Shown here one piece after another: positions 19,072-28,049 of a stretch of 64,000 nucleotides of DNA. The position numbers were made by a program, and so were the translations under genes. Each line of letters opens with the position of its first letter. Position 1 is the first letter of the stretch. This DNA is from Brevundimonas sp. (GTDB taxonomy: Bacteria; Pseudomonadota; Alphaproteobacteria; Caulobacterales; Caulobacteraceae). The DNA is taken from NCBI RefSeq assembly GCF_030704825.1, contig NZ_JAUYNX010000014.1:1-64000 (forward strand), given 5' to 3'. The notes under the pieces were generated by a model, which ran no database searches, had not been told where the DNA came from, and saw only the letters and a list, made by a program, of their open reading frames with translations.

Positions 19072-19674
19072 ATGAAACTGAACGAAATTCGCGACAACGA
19101 GGGCGCCCACAAGAAGCGCATGCGCGTCGGCCGCGGCCCGGGTTCGGGCAAGGGCAAGACCGCCGGTCGCGGCGTCAAGGGCCAGAAGTCCCGTTCGGGC
19201 GTCGCCATCGGCGGCTTCGAGGGCGGCCAGATGCCGCTGTACATGCGCATGCCCAAGCGCGGCTTCAACAATCCGGGCGCGCTGAAGCTGGCCGAAGTGA
19301 ACCTGTGGCGTCTGCAGGACGCGGTCGACGCCAGGAAGCTGGACATCAAGGGCGAGATCAAGGGCGACGCCCTGGTCGCCGCCGGCGTGATCCGCCGCGT
19401 CAAGGACGGCGTCCGCATCCTCGGCACCGGCGAGATCAAGTCCAAGCTCAACCTGGTCGTCTGGTCGGCCTCGGCCGGCGCGGTCAAGGCGATCGAGGCC
19501 GCGGGCGGCACCGTCGTGCAGGAGCGGATCGCCGCCGAAGCCAAGGCCGCCGCGCGCATCGAGAAGCGCAACGCCGCCAAGGGCAAGGCCCCGCCGGCCA
19601 AGGCTCCCCGGGGCGACGCCAACAAGATCTCGGCCCGGACGACCCGCACCGCGGGCCGCGCCGCCGCGAAATAA
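19072..19674 (+). CDS. rplO: 50S ribosomal protein L15 with Lys/Ala-rich tail
   Basis: L15 is an assembly protein of the 50S subunit. '[20 protein letters not shown]' and '[20 protein letters not shown]' are diagnostic. The start at 19072 follows AAGGA. At 200 residues it is about 50 longer than usual, the excess being a basic Ala/Lys/Arg C-terminus. A hairpin lies between it and secY. Confidence 0.97.
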   Translation: MKLNEIRDNEGAHKKRMRVGRGPGSGKGKTAGRGVKGQKSRSGVAIGGFEGGQMPLYMRMPKRGFNNPGALKLAEVNLWRLQDAVDARKLDIKGEIKGDALVAAGVIRRVKDGVRILGTGEIKSKLNLVVWSASAGAVKAIEAAGGTVVQERIAAEAKAAARIEKRNAAKGKAPPAKAPRGDANKISARTTRTAGRAAAK

Positions 19675-19679
19675 GACTG

Positions 19680-19708
19680 AAGGGCGCCCTCGCTAAGCGG
19701 GCGCCCTT
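19680..19708 (+). other. Hairpin between rplO and secY
   Basis: A perfect 10-bp stem (19680-19689 with 19699-19708) begins 5 nt after the rplO stop. It is GC-rich but lacks a U run, so it may reduce rather than stop transcription into secY, or mark an mRNA processing point. Confidence 0.55.
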
Positions 19709-19778
19709 CGCCTATCTGGACGCAGGCGCCGGATTCAGTTCCGATGCGCCGCGTTCTGACAAGTCGGGGTGACGACAC

Positions 19779-21167
19779 ATGGCTTCGGCCGCCGAACAAC
19801 TCGCAGCAAACATGAACATGGGCTCGTTCGCGAAGGCGACCGAGCTCCACAAGCGTCTGCTGTTCACGCTCCTGGCCCTGCTGGTGTACCGCATCGGCAC
19901 CTATGTGCCGATCCCGGGGATCAACTCGGAAGCCTTCCTGCAGTTCTTCCAGAACCCGGACGGCCAGCGCGGCATCCTGGACATGTTCAACATGTTCTCG
20001 GGCGGGGCCGTGGAGCGGATGGCCGTGTTCGCCTTGAACGTCATGCCCTACATCTCGGCCTCGATCATCGTCCAGCTGATGGGCGCGGTCTATCCGCCGT
20101 GGGAGAAGCTGCGCAAGGAAGGCGGCGAGAGCGGCCGCAAGCAGCTGAACCAGTACACCCGCTACCTGACCGTGGTCCTGGCCCTGTTCCAGTCGACCGG
20201 CATCGCCATCGGCCTGAACGCCCAGCCCGGCCTGATCGACCAGCCGGGGCTGTTCTTCATCATTTCGACGATCACCGTCCTGACCGGCGGCACCATGTTC
20301 CTGATGTGGCTCGGCGAACAGGTGACGGCGCGCGGCGTCGGCAACGGCATTTCGCTGATCATCTTCGCCGGCATCGTCGCCGTCCTGCCGGGTACGATCG
20401 CCCGCATGTTCGGCCTGGCCCAGCAGGGCCAGATGTCGCCCTTCACCCTGCTGTTCATCACCGCCATGATGATCGCGGTCGTGGTCTTCATCGTCTTCAT
20501 GGAACGCGCCCAGCGCCGGCTGCTGATCCAGTATCCGAAGCGCCAGGAAGGCAATCGCATGGCCGGGGGCGAGCGCTCGTTCCTGCCGCTGAAGGTCAAT
20601 ACCGCGGGTGTCATCCCGCCGATCTTCGCCTCGTCGCTGCTGATGCTGCCGACCACGGTGGCCCAGATGACGGCCAACGCCGACCTGCCGTCATGGATGG
20701 ACTGGCTGCCGCTGGTCACCGCCCAGATGCAGCACGGACAGCCGGTGTTCATGCTGCTGTACGGCGCCCTGATCGTGTTCTTCTGCTTCTTCTACACCTC
20801 GATCACCTTCAATCCCGAGGACACGGCCGAAAACCTGCGCAAATACGGCGGCTTCCTGCCGGGCATCCGTCCGGGCAAGCGCACGGCGGAATATCTGGAC
20901 TACGTCCTGACCCGCCTGACCGTGATCGGCGCCGCCTACATCACCGCCGTCTGCCTGCTGCCGGAAATGGTCATCGCCAACTTCGGCTCGGGCCTGGCCT
21001 TCGGCGGCACCTCGATCCTGATCGTGGTCTCGGTGACCATGGACACGGTGGCGCAGATCCAGTCGCAACTGCTGGCCCACCAGTACGAAGGCCTGATCAA
21101 GAAGGCCAAGCTGCGCGGCCGCGGCAAGACCGCGGGCAAGGGCGTCGCCGCGCCCGCCCGGCGCTAG
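19779..21167 (+). CDS. secY: Preprotein translocase subunit SecY
   Basis: The channel subunit of the Sec translocon in the inner membrane. It has 462 residues and about ten transmembrane helices. Typical segments include 'RIGTYVPIPGINSEAFLQFF', 'FNMFSGGAVERMAVFALNVM' and 'GNGISLIIFAGIV'. The start 'MASAAEQLAANMNMGSFAKA' matches alphaproteobacterial SecY. adk follows 22 bp downstream, the usual spc arrangement. Confidence 0.98.
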   Translation: MASAAEQLAANMNMGSFAKATELHKRLLFTLLALLVYRIGTYVPIPGINSEAFLQFFQNPDGQRGILDMFNMFSGGAVERMAVFALNVMPYISASIIVQLMGAVYPPWEKLRKEGGESGRKQLNQYTRYLTVVLALFQSTGIAIGLNAQPGLIDQPGLFFIISTITVLTGGTMFLMWLGEQVTARGVGNGISLIIFAGIVAVLPGTIARMFGLAQQGQMSPFTLLFITAMMIAVVVFIVFMERAQRRLLIQYPKRQEGNRMAGGERSFLPLKVNTAGVIPPIFASSLLMLPTTVAQMTANADLPSWMDWLPLVTAQMQHGQPVFMLLYGALIVFFCFFYTSITFNPEDTAENLRKYGGFLPGIRPGKRTAEYLDYVLTRLTVIGAAYITAVCLLPEMVIANFGSGLAFGGTSILIVVSVTMDTVAQIQSQLLAHQYEGLIKKAKLRGRGKTAGKGVAAPARR

Positions 21168-21189
21168 ACCGGTCCAGGGAGGGGCGGCC

Positions 21190-21762
21190 ATGAACCTGAT
21201 CCTGTTCGGGCCCCCCGCGGCCGGCAAGGGCACGCAGGCCAAGCGGCTGGTCGAGGCGCGCGGCATGGTCCAGCTGTCGACCGGCGACATGCTGCGCGAG
21301 GCCATCGCCTCCGGTTCGGAGCTGGGCAAGGAATGCCAGGCCATCATGTCGCGCGGCGACCTGGTGTCCGACGCCATCGTCATCGCCCTGATCGAGGCCC
21401 GGCTGAAGGAGGCCGGAGAGGCGGGCGGAGCCATCTTCGACGGCTTTCCCCGCACCGTGGCCCAGGCCGAGGCCCTGGACGCCATGCTCGCCAAGCTGGG
21501 CAAGAAAATCGACCGCGTCGTCCGCCTCAAGGTCGACGACGCGGCGCTGCTGGAACGGGTCGCGCGCCGCTACGCCGACCAGGGCCGCCCGGACGACAAT
21601 CCCGAGAGCTTCAAGGTCCGACTGGAAGCCTACAATCGCAACACCGCGCCGCTTCTGCCCTATTACGCCGACAAGGGTCTGCTGACCGAAATCGACGGCA
21701 TGGGCTCGATCGAGGCGGTTTCCGTCGCCATCGATGCGGCGCTGGACGAATCCGGCGCCTGA
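21190..21762 (+). CDS. adk: Adenylate kinase (short form)
   Basis: Catalyses ATP + AMP to 2 ADP in the cytoplasm. The P-loop 'GPPAAGKGTQ', AMP-binding 'STGDMLREAI' and 'FDGFPRT' are clear. At 190 residues it lacks the long zinc-binding LID and has a short one ('RYADQGRPDDNPESFKVRL'), as in many alphaproteobacteria. It is the last gene of the spc-type cluster before an intervening TonB-type gene. Confidence 0.97.
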   Translation: MNLILFGPPAAGKGTQAKRLVEARGMVQLSTGDMLREAIASGSELGKECQAIMSRGDLVSDAIVIALIEARLKEAGEAGGAIFDGFPRTVAQAEALDAMLAKLGKKIDRVVRLKVDDAALLERVARRYADQGRPDDNPESFKVRLEAYNRNTAPLLPYYADKGLLTEIDGMGSIEAVSVAIDAALDESGA

Positions 21763-21820
21763 ACCGGAGCTGACCGAACCGGCGTCCCGCGCGTTCAGGC
21801 GTGCGTGATAGGATCGGCGC

Positions 21821-22543
21821 GTGAAACCTGAACCTCCGCTGCTCAACGCCGACCGGCTGCGCAAGCTGGGCATTGTCGTCGGCGTCAGCCTGGCGCACCT
21901 GGCCGTGTTCGCCGTCATGGGCCGCCCCGACGCCCCGGAGCCCGTTCCGGCCCAGCCGCCGCCGTTCAATGTCGTCCTGTATCGACCGCCCCCGCCGCCC
22001 CCGCCGCCGCTGCCCGTGGTGCGAAGCCAGGGCGGCGGCGCGCCCGCCGCGCCCTCGCGCGTTCACCTGACCCCCAAACCGGCGGACAAGCCGCGCGAGC
22101 TGGTCGCCCCGCCGGTTCCGGCCCCGGTCCCGGACCCCGTTCTGGTCGGGGCCGGCCCGATCGCCTCTCCGACCCCGGGCATGGGGCAGGGGGGCGAGGG
22201 AACCGGCTCGGGCGGGGGGCGCGGCGACGGCTTCGGCCCGGGCTCGGGCGGCGCCGGACCGATGATCCTGCGCGGCGCCACCCAGGGCGAGATCCTCAGC
22301 ATCGTGCCGCCCGCGGCCCGCGCCGCCCGACGGGCCGGCCGCGCCAGCGTCAACTGCGTCATCCGTCTCGACCAGCGGCTGGACGACTGCCGCGTGGTCA
22401 GCGAATCCCCCGAGGGCTTCGGCTTCGGCGAGGCCGGCGTCCGCGCGGCCGCCTTCTTCCGTTATCGTCCGCCGATGACCGCCGCCGGTCGCCCGGTCGA
22501 GGGCCAGCGGGTCACCGTCTTCATCCTGATGGGGCGGCAGTGA
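21821..22543 (+). CDS. TonB-type C-terminal domain protein, energy transducer-like
   Basis: A 240-residue protein starting at a GTG. One membrane anchor at about residues 14-33 is followed by a Pro-rich periplasmic linker ('YRPPPPPPPPLPVV') and a Gly-rich stretch. A TonB-like C-terminal domain ends it ('ASVNCVIRLDQRLDDCRVVS', 'FFRYRPP'). Two cysteines in the domain could form a disulfide. It may link the inner membrane to outer-membrane receptors, although no ExbB or ExbD gene is nearby. Its place between adk and rpsM interrupts the otherwise conserved ribosomal gene order. A second protein of this design lies at 55428-56159. Confidence 0.75.
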   Translation: MKPEPPLLNADRLRKLGIVVGVSLAHLAVFAVMGRPDAPEPVPAQPPPFNVVLYRPPPPPPPPLPVVRSQGGGAPAAPSRVHLTPKPADKPRELVAPPVPAPVPDPVLVGAGPIASPTPGMGQGGEGTGSGGGRGDGFGPGSGGAGPMILRGATQGEILSIVPPAARAARRAGRASVNCVIRLDQRLDDCRVVSESPEGFGFGEAGVRAAAFFRYRPPMTAAGRPVEGQRVTVFILMGRQ

Positions 22544-22577
22544 AGGGCGGAACCGCCCCGCCGCGGACCGAAAATCG

Positions 22578-22605
22578 TTGACCTGATCTGAATCACGGCT
22601 ATAAG
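22578..22605 (+). promoter_or_regulatory. Promoter of the alpha operon
   Basis: TTGACC (22578-22583) and TATAAG (22600-22605) are separated by 16 bp. This is the best match to a sigma-70-type promoter in the window. It predicts a leader of about 80 nt before rpsM and explains how the operon is expressed despite the upstream TonB-type gene. Confidence 0.7.
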
Positions 22606-22690
22606 GCGCGCTTCCGCGAAGGGCGTCGGCGCTCCTGGTCTGTTGACCGGAGCGTTTGTTGCGTCCGCAAACGCGTATCTGGAGAGCTTC

Positions 22691-23059
22691 GTGGCCCGTA
22701 TCGCTGGTGTCAACATCCCGACCAACAAGCGCGTAGAGATCGCGCTGCAGTACATCCATGGCATCGGCGCCCACGCCGCCAAGGAGATCACGTCCAAGGT
22801 CGGCATCGAGCCCGCTCGCCGGGTGAACCAGCTGACCGACGCCGAGGTCCTGCAGATCCGCGAGACCATCGACCGCGACCACACCGTCGAGGGCGACCTG
22901 CGCCGCGAGACGTCGATGAACATCAAGCGTCTGATGGACCTGGCCTGCTATCGCGGCCTGCGTCACCGCAAGGGCCTGCCGGTCCGCGGCCAGCGCACCC
23001 ACACCAACGCCCGCACCCGCAAGGGTCCCGCCAAGCCGATCGCCGGCAAGAAGAAGTAA
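22691..23059 (+). CDS. rpsM: 30S ribosomal protein S13
   Basis: S13 contacts tRNA and bridges the subunits. The 122-residue product reads '(V/M)[18 protein letters not shown]' and ends with '[19 protein letters not shown]'. The start is GTG at 22691, preceded by GGAGAG at 7 nt; the frame is open 16 codons further upstream but those residues are not S13. First gene of the alpha operon. Confidence 0.97.
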   Translation: MARIAGVNIPTNKRVEIALQYIHGIGAHAAKEITSKVGIEPARRVNQLTDAEVLQIRETIDRDHTVEGDLRRETSMNIKRLMDLACYRGLRHRKGLPVRGQRTHTNARTRKGPAKPIAGKKK

Positions 23060-23068
23060 GACAGACAC

Positions 23069-23458
23069 ATGGCCAAGGAACCGGGTCGCGTAAAGAAGCG
23101 CGAGCGCAAGAACATCACCTCGGGCGTCGCCCACGTGAACGCGTCCTTCAACAACACCATGATCACGATCACCGATGCCCAGGGCAACGCGATCTCGTGG
23201 TCGTCGGCCGGACACATGGGCTTCAAGGGTTCGCGCAAGTCGACCCCGTACGCTGCCCAGATGGCCGCCGAGGACGCGGGCAAGAAGGCCCAGGAACACG
23301 GCGTCAAGACGCTGGAAGTCAACGTTTCCGGTCCCGGCTCCGGCCGCGAGTCGGCCCTGCGCGCCCTGCAGTCGGTCGGCCTGACCATCACCACCATCCG
23401 CGACGTCACGCCGATGCCGCACAACGGTTGCCGTCCGCCCAAGCGCCGCCGCGTCTAG
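23069..23458 (+). CDS. rpsK: 30S ribosomal protein S11
   Basis: S11 forms part of the platform contacting mRNA. The 129-residue protein contains '[20 protein letters not shown]' and ends '[16 protein letters not shown]', both highly conserved. It lies 9 bp after rpsM. Confidence 0.98.
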   Translation: MAKEPGRVKKRERKNITSGVAHVNASFNNTMITITDAQGNAISWSSAGHMGFKGSRKSTPYAAQMAAEDAGKKAQEHGVKTLEVNVSGPGSGRESALRALQSVGLTITTIRDVTPMPHNGCRPPKRRRV

Positions 23459-23546
23459 GCGGACACAGACCGACTACCTATCTCCGCCGGTCCTGCCGCC
23501 CCTGACGAGGAGCGAGGGACCGGCGCTCCGTTTTCGAGGGACACCC

Positions 23547-24566
23547 ATGATCGAACGTAACTGGCAAGAGCTGATCCGTCCCGAGAAGCCGCAGATCGAG
23601 GCGAGCTCCGACCCGCAGCGCAAGTCGCGCCTGGTCGCCGAGCCCCTGGAACGCGGTTTCGGCGTGACGCTCGGCAACGCCCTGCGCCGCGTTCTGCTGT
23701 CGTCGCTGCAAGGCGCGGCCGTGACCGCGATCCAGATCGACGGCGTCGTGCACGAATTCTCGTCGCTGGAAGGCGTGCGCGAGGACGTGGTCGACATCGT
23801 GCTCAACATCAAGCAACTGGCGCTGCGCATGCACGCCGAGGGCCCCAAGCGCATGACCCTGCGCGCCACCGGCCCCGGCCCGGTGACCGCCGGCCAGATC
23901 GACGTCCCCTCGGACATCGAGGTGCTGAACCCCGATCACGTGATCTGCACGCTGGACGACGGCGCCTCGGTGCGCATGGAGCTGACCGTCCAGAACGGCA
24001 AGGGCTATGTGGCCTCCGAGCTGAACCGTCCGGAAGACGCCCCGATCGGCCTGATCGCGGTCGACGCCCTGTATTCGCCGGTCAAGCGCGTCGCCTATCG
24101 CGTCGAGCCGACCCGTCAGGGCCAGTCGCTGGACTATGACAAGCTGATCCTCGAGGTCGAGACCAACGGCGCGGTCTCGCCGGTGGACGCCGTGGCCTAC
24201 GCCTCGCGCATCCTCCAGGACCAGCTGCAGATCTTCATCACCTTCGACGAGCCGAAGAAGGCCGTGGAAGCCGCGGACGGCAAGCCCGACCTGCCCTTCA
24301 ACCCGGCCCTGCTGAAGAAGGTGGACGAGCTGGAACTGTCGGTGCGTTCGGCCAACTGCCTGAAGAACGACAACATCGTCTACATCGGCGACCTGATCCA
24401 GAAGACCGAGGGCGAAATGCTTCGCACCCCGAACTTCGGCCGCAAGTCGCTGAACGAGATCAAGGAAGTGCTGGCGACCATGGGCCTCAGCCTGGGCATG
24501 GACGTGCCCAACTGGCCGCCGGAAAACATCGAAGACCTGGCCAAGAAGTTCGACGACCAGATCTAG
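23547..24566 (+). CDS. rpoA: RNA polymerase subunit alpha
   Basis: The alpha subunit nucleates RNA polymerase assembly and binds activators and UP elements. The 339-residue protein has the N-terminal dimerisation domain ('[20 protein letters not shown]'). The C-terminal domain has '[19 protein letters not shown]' and '[19 protein letters not shown]'. It starts 88 bp after rpsK with GAGGGA upstream. Confidence 0.98.
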   Translation: MIERNWQELIRPEKPQIEASSDPQRKSRLVAEPLERGFGVTLGNALRRVLLSSLQGAAVTAIQIDGVVHEFSSLEGVREDVVDIVLNIKQLALRMHAEGPKRMTLRATGPGPVTAGQIDVPSDIEVLNPDHVICTLDDGASVRMELTVQNGKGYVASELNRPEDAPIGLIAVDALYSPVKRVAYRVEPTRQGQSLDYDKLILEVETNGAVSPVDAVAYASRILQDQLQIFITFDEPKKAVEAADGKPDLPFNPALLKKVDELELSVRSANCLKNDNIVYIGDLIQKTEGEMLRTPNFGRKSLNEIKEVLATMGLSLGMDVPNWPPENIEDLAKKFDDQI

Positions 24567-24668
24567 TTTCAACCCTCCGCCCTTGGTCCCGTCGGGACGC
24601 GGAGCGGTTAGAATGAGAGAACCCCAGGTCCGCGTGAGTGGAAACCAGGGTGAGTAGGAGAGACCCCG

Positions 24669-25088
24669 ATGCGCCACGGCGCCGCCTATCGCAAGCTCGG
24701 ACGTACGAGCGCTCACCGGACCGCGATGTTCGCCAATATGGCGGCGTCGCTGATCAAGCACGAGCAGATCACCACGACCCTGCCCAAGGCGAAGGAACTG
24801 CGTCCCTTCGTCGAGAAGCTGGTCACCCTCGCCAAGAAGGGCGATCTGCATGCGCGTCGTCAGGCGATCAGCCAGGTCCGTGACGTGCCGCAGGTCGGCA
24901 AGCTGTTCGAGACGATCGGCCCGCGCTACGCCGACCGCAACGGCGGCTACATCCGCATCATGAAGGCCGGCTACCGCCACGGCGACAACGCCGCCATGGC
25001 CGTGATCGAGTTCGTCGATCGCGACGCCGACGCCAAGGGCCTGGACTCGGGTCCGGTCTACGCCATCGAGGGCGACGACGAGGCGTAA
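24669..25088 (+). CDS. rplQ: 50S ribosomal protein L17
   Basis: L17 ends the alpha operon. The start '[20 protein letters not shown]' and '[20 protein letters not shown]' identify it. The 139 residues are usual for alphaproteobacteria. AGGAGAG precedes the ATG. A strong terminator follows. Confidence 0.97.
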   Translation: MRHGAAYRKLGRTSAHRTAMFANMAASLIKHEQITTTLPKAKELRPFVEKLVTLAKKGDLHARRQAISQVRDVPQVGKLFETIGPRYADRNGGYIRIMKAGYRHGDNAAMAVIEFVDRDADAKGLDSGPVYAIEGDDEA

Positions 25089-25111
25089 GCCTCGGCCGTT
25101 GGGGCCACGAC

Positions 25112-25146
25112 AAAGGGGCGGCCGGTGCGAACCGGCCGCCCCTTTT
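25112..25146 (+). terminator. Rho-independent terminator of the alpha operon
   Basis: A perfect 15-bp stem (25112-25126 with 25131-25145), GCGA loop and a run of T after it. It closes the ribosomal block 24 nt after rplQ. Confidence 0.95.
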
Positions 25147-25221
25147 TCATTGTCCGGACCCGGCTTCGCGACCGTTACAGTCCGGGGGATACATCCTCGA
25201 CAATCGGTTCGCCACAAGCTG

Positions 25222-25253
25222 GACAAGCCAGACATAAGCGACACTGGCTTGTC
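25222..25253. promoter_or_regulatory. Operator-like inverted repeat before the acetyltransferase gene
   Basis: Perfect 10-bp arms, GACAAGCCAG and CTGGCTTGTC, flank a 12-nt spacer. A further ACAAGC lies just upstream as a direct repeat. The element ends 30 bp before the start codon at 25284, so it could be a repressor site or a 5' leader hairpin. Confidence 0.45.
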
Positions 25254-25283
25254 GCGCGCCGCCTCTCCGGCCAGAACCCGTCC

Positions 25284-25745
25284 ATGACCGTCGCCATCGT
25301 CCCGTTTCGCCCGGACCACGCCGCCATGTGGCGGTCGTTCAACGAGGCGTGGCTGATCGCCGGGGGCTATGCGCTGGAGGCCAAGGACCAGCTGGTGCTC
25401 GGCGACCCGCAGGGATCCATCCTCGACCGGGGCGGCTTCATCTTCATCGCCGAACGGGACGGCGCGCCGGTCGGCTGCTGCTCCCTGATGGCCATGGCCG
25501 ACGGGGGCTATGAGGTGGGCAAGATGGCCGTCGTCGAGGACGCGCGGGGGCTGAACCTGGGCTGGCGGCTGCTCGACGCCTGCGAGGCGGCGGCGCGGGC
25601 CGCCGGAGCGCCCCGTCTGTATCTGGAAACCAACCAGGCCCAGACCCACGCCATCGCCCTGTACCGCCGCTTCGGCTTCCTCGACCTGCCGCCGCAGCCG
25701 ACGCCCTACGCCCGCTGCGACGTCTGGATGGAGAAGCGGCTCTGA
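25284..25745 (+). CDS. GNAT family N-acetyltransferase
   Basis: A 153-residue acetyl-CoA-dependent transferase. The acetyl-CoA-binding motif A is 'VGKMAVVEDARGLNLGWRLL', followed by 'LYLETNQAQTHAIALYRRFG', the usual end of the fold. The start at 25284 gives the normal domain length; the open frame upstream overlaps the rplQ terminator. Acceptor substrate is unknown. It converges with the ABC transporter genes, ending 3 bp from the permease. Confidence 0.85.
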   Translation: MTVAIVPFRPDHAAMWRSFNEAWLIAGGYALEAKDQLVLGDPQGSILDRGGFIFIAERDGAPVGCCSLMAMADGGYEVGKMAVVEDARGLNLGWRLLDACEAAARAAGAPRLYLETNQAQTHAIALYRRFGFLDLPPQPTPYARCDVWMEKRL

Positions 25746-25748
25746 GCG

Positions 25749-26621
25749 CTACTCCTTGGACAGGTCCTGACGCCGGAACCAGGCCAGGGCCCCGGCCAGG
25801 GGCAGCAGGGTCCACAGGGTGACGCTGACCCAGGCCTTGAGCGGCAGGCCGTCGGGCAGGGCCGCCGCGGCCTCTCCGCCCCGGATCGCGGCCTGGACCG
25901 CATCGGTCGCCGCCCCCGGATTGACCAGCACCGCCAGCCAGGCGTCGGGCATGACCCCCATCTTCATCAGCGGATTGGGCGTGAAGAACTGCGCCACCCC
26001 GACCACCAGCGGAACGAACAGGGCCGCCAGCAGGGACCGGGTCACCACCGCCGCCAGCATCCCCATCATGGTGAACTGCACGATGCGCAGCCAGGACAGG
26101 GCGGTGAAGCCCAGGAAGCGGCCGAACATCTCGCCGGTCATGGAGAAGGCCAGGGTTCGCTCGAACACCGCCGCCTTGATCAGGTTCTCGATCAGGCTGG
26201 CCGCCAGCATCAGGGCCATCGCCGCCAGCGCCAGTCCGGCCACCACGGCCAGCTTGCCCAGCAGCAGGTTCGGGCGGCTGTTGCGGGCGCTGATCAGCCG
26301 CCAGGTCTCCCAGCGATAGTCGCCGGCGTAGATCGTCGCCGCCCCGATCAGGACGAACAGCAACACCAGCGGATTGGCCAGGCCGGCTGTCCCCTCGACC
26401 AGGGCGTGGCCCATGTCCAGCGTGCCGCGGGCGAAGGCCTCCTTCAGCTCGGGCGGCATCTTGGTGTCGCCCAGCAGCTTGGTCTCGCTGCCCTTGAGCA
26501 CGAAATTGGTGATCGCTCCGATGACCACCGCCAGGATCGGCACGAAAGCCAGGCTCCAGAACAGGGCCGTCCGGTTCTTCGACAGGCGGAAGCCTTCGGC
26601 GCGGATGGCGTCAACCAGCAT
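25749..26621 (-). CDS. ABC-2 type transporter permease
   Basis: A 290-residue inner-membrane protein with about six hydrophobic helices, for example 'FWSLAFVPILAVVIGAI', 'LVLLFVLIGAATIYAGDY' and 'LALAAMALMLAASLIENLI'. The segment 'ETWRLISARNSRPNLLLGKL' is typical of ABC-2 permeases. The ATPase gene overlaps its start by 11 bp, so the two are translationally coupled and form an exporter of unknown substrate. Confidence 0.85.
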   Translation of the reverse strand: MLVDAIRAEGFRLSKNRTALFWSLAFVPILAVVIGAITNFVLKGSETKLLGDTKMPPELKEAFARGTLDMGHALVEGTAGLANPLVLLFVLIGAATIYAGDYRWETWRLISARNSRPNLLLGKLAVVAGLALAAMALMLAASLIENLIKAAVFERTLAFSMTGEMFGRFLGFTALSWLRIVQFTMMGMLAAVVTRSLLAALFVPLVVGVAQFFTPNPLMKMGVMPDAWLAVLVNPGAATDAVQAAIRGGEAAAALPDGLPLKAWVSVTLWTLLPLAGALAWFRRQDLSKE

Positions 26622-27522
26622 GGATCGTCTCCGGCGCCTGCACGGCGCCCGTCTCGGTGAAGAAGATGGCCTCGAGGTCCGTCCCGACCCAGCGGGCTTC
26701 GCTGATGTCGATCCCGGCCTCGACCAGGGCGCGGATCAGGGCCGGGCCCTCGGCACGCGGAATGTCGGCCAGCGCAGCCTCGCCGTCGCGAACGCCTCTG
26801 GAGCCCAGTACTGCCAGGACCTTGTCGATCGGCCCGGCCGACAGGCGCAGGCGTTCGCCGACGGCGGTCAGTTCGCTGACCGCGCCTTCGCGCACCAGTC
26901 TGCCCTTGTTGAGGATGGCGACGCGGTCGCAGACGCGCTGGACCTCCAGCAGCTGGTGGCTGGCCAGCACGACGGTGAGGCCGTCGTCATTGGCGAGGCT
27001 GCGGATCAGGGCGCGCATCTCCTGGATGCCGGGGGGATCCATGCCGCTGGTCGGCTCATCCAGAATGATCAGCTCGGGCTTGCTGATCAGGGCGGCGGCG
27101 ACGCCGAGGCGCTGCATCATGCCCACGGAGAAGCCGCGCACCTTGCGGTCCGCCGCCTCGGACAACCCGACCCGTTCCAGCCAGTAGGGAATGTCCGCCG
27201 TACCGGCGATGCCGTGCTCCAGCGCCAGCCAGCGCAGCACCTGCCGCGCGGTCAAATAGGGGGGATAGCGCGGGGTCTCGATCATCGAGCCCGTCAGGCG
27301 CATGTGGGCGATATCGCCGACAGGCCCGTTCATGATGGTCGCCGTACCATCCGTCGGCCGGATCAGGCCCAGCAGGATGCGGAACAGGGTCGACTTGCCG
27401 GCCCCGTTGGGCCCCAGCACGCCATAAACCCCGCCGCGCGGAATGGAGAGGTCCAGCCCGTCGAGGGCGCGGACGGTTCCGTAGGTCTTGGTGAGCCCAC
27501 GCGTTTCGATCACGGCTGTCAT
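26611..27522 (-). CDS. ABC transporter ATP-binding protein
   Basis: A 303-residue ATPase partner of the permease. Walker A 'GPNGAGKST', signature region 'SVGMMQRLGVA' and Walker B 'LIILDEPTSGMDP' are intact, with the switch histidine in 'LASHQLLE'. The C-terminal extension of about 80 residues is common in CcmA/NatA-type exporter ATPases. I take ATG at 27522; upstream in-frame codons are Gln/Gly-rich and lie before the conserved 'IETRGLTKTYG'. Confidence 0.9.
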   Translation of the reverse strand: MTAVIETRGLTKTYGTVRALDGLDLSIPRGGVYGVLGPNGAGKSTLFRILLGLIRPTDGTATIMNGPVGDIAHMRLTGSMIETPRYPPYLTARQVLRWLALEHGIAGTADIPYWLERVGLSEAADRKVRGFSVGMMQRLGVAAALISKPELIILDEPTSGMDPPGIQEMRALIRSLANDDGLTVVLASHQLLEVQRVCDRVAILNKGRLVREGAVSELTAVGERLRLSAGPIDKVLAVLGSRGVRDGEAALADIPRAEGPALIRALVEAGIDISEARWVGTDLEAIFFTETGAVQAPETIHAG

Positions 27523-27570
27523 GAGCCCAGCTTGGCCTTGCGCCGCGCCGTCGCGCAAGGCGGCATGGCA

Positions 27571-27963
27571 TTAAGCTTTCGCAACCTCGGCTTGCGGGAT
27601 GGCCATGCCGAAGGCGATCAACTCGCCATCGGGCGCCAGGACCAGCAGCTCCCTCTGGCCGTAGGGCTTGTCCGCCGGCCCGTGCACGTCGGCGGGCGGC
27701 AGCGTGTCCAGTTTCGGCTTCAGCTCGGCGTACAGGGCGTCCACGTCGCGCACGTCGATATAGTAGGCGAAGCGTCTGTGGCCCGGCGTGGGCTCACAGT
27801 CCTCGGCCTGAAGCAGCCGGAACCCGACCGTCTCGCGGTGGATATAGGCGTAGCCGGGCTGCCGGTAGGGCACGGTGAAACCGAGGATGTCGGTGAAGAA
27901 GTCGAGCGCCTTCTGCAGGTCCGGGACGTGCAGGAAGGGCGTCACCTGTTGGAAATTGCTCAT
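27571..27963 (-). CDS. VOC family (glyoxalase/bleomycin-resistance fold) protein
   Basis: A 130-residue single-domain protein with the paired beta-alpha-beta-beta-beta modules of the vicinal oxygen chelate fold ('FLHVPDLQKALDFFTDILGF', 'YIDVRDVDALYAELKPKLD'). His and Glu residues suitable for metal binding occur, but activity cannot be assigned. It is preceded on the minus strand by a divergent spacer to the MFS gene at 28050. Confidence 0.8.
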   Translation of the reverse strand: MSNFQQVTPFLHVPDLQKALDFFTDILGFTVPYRQPGYAYIHRETVGFRLLQAEDCEPTPGHRRFAYYIDVRDVDALYAELKPKLDTLPPADVHGPADKPYGQRELLVLAPDGELIAFGMAIPQAEVAKA

Positions 27964-28049
27964 GGCGGCCTCCGCCCTGACGGTATCACGGGGCTGACGG
28001 GCGCGCCCCGGTCGGTTAGAAGGCCCGTCCCCCGGCAAGGCCTCCCCCC

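Noticed and set aside
23478..25649. 723-codon minus-strand open frame over rpoA and rplQ
   Set aside because: Entirely antisense to rpoA, rplQ and the acetyltransferase, with no recognisable domain.
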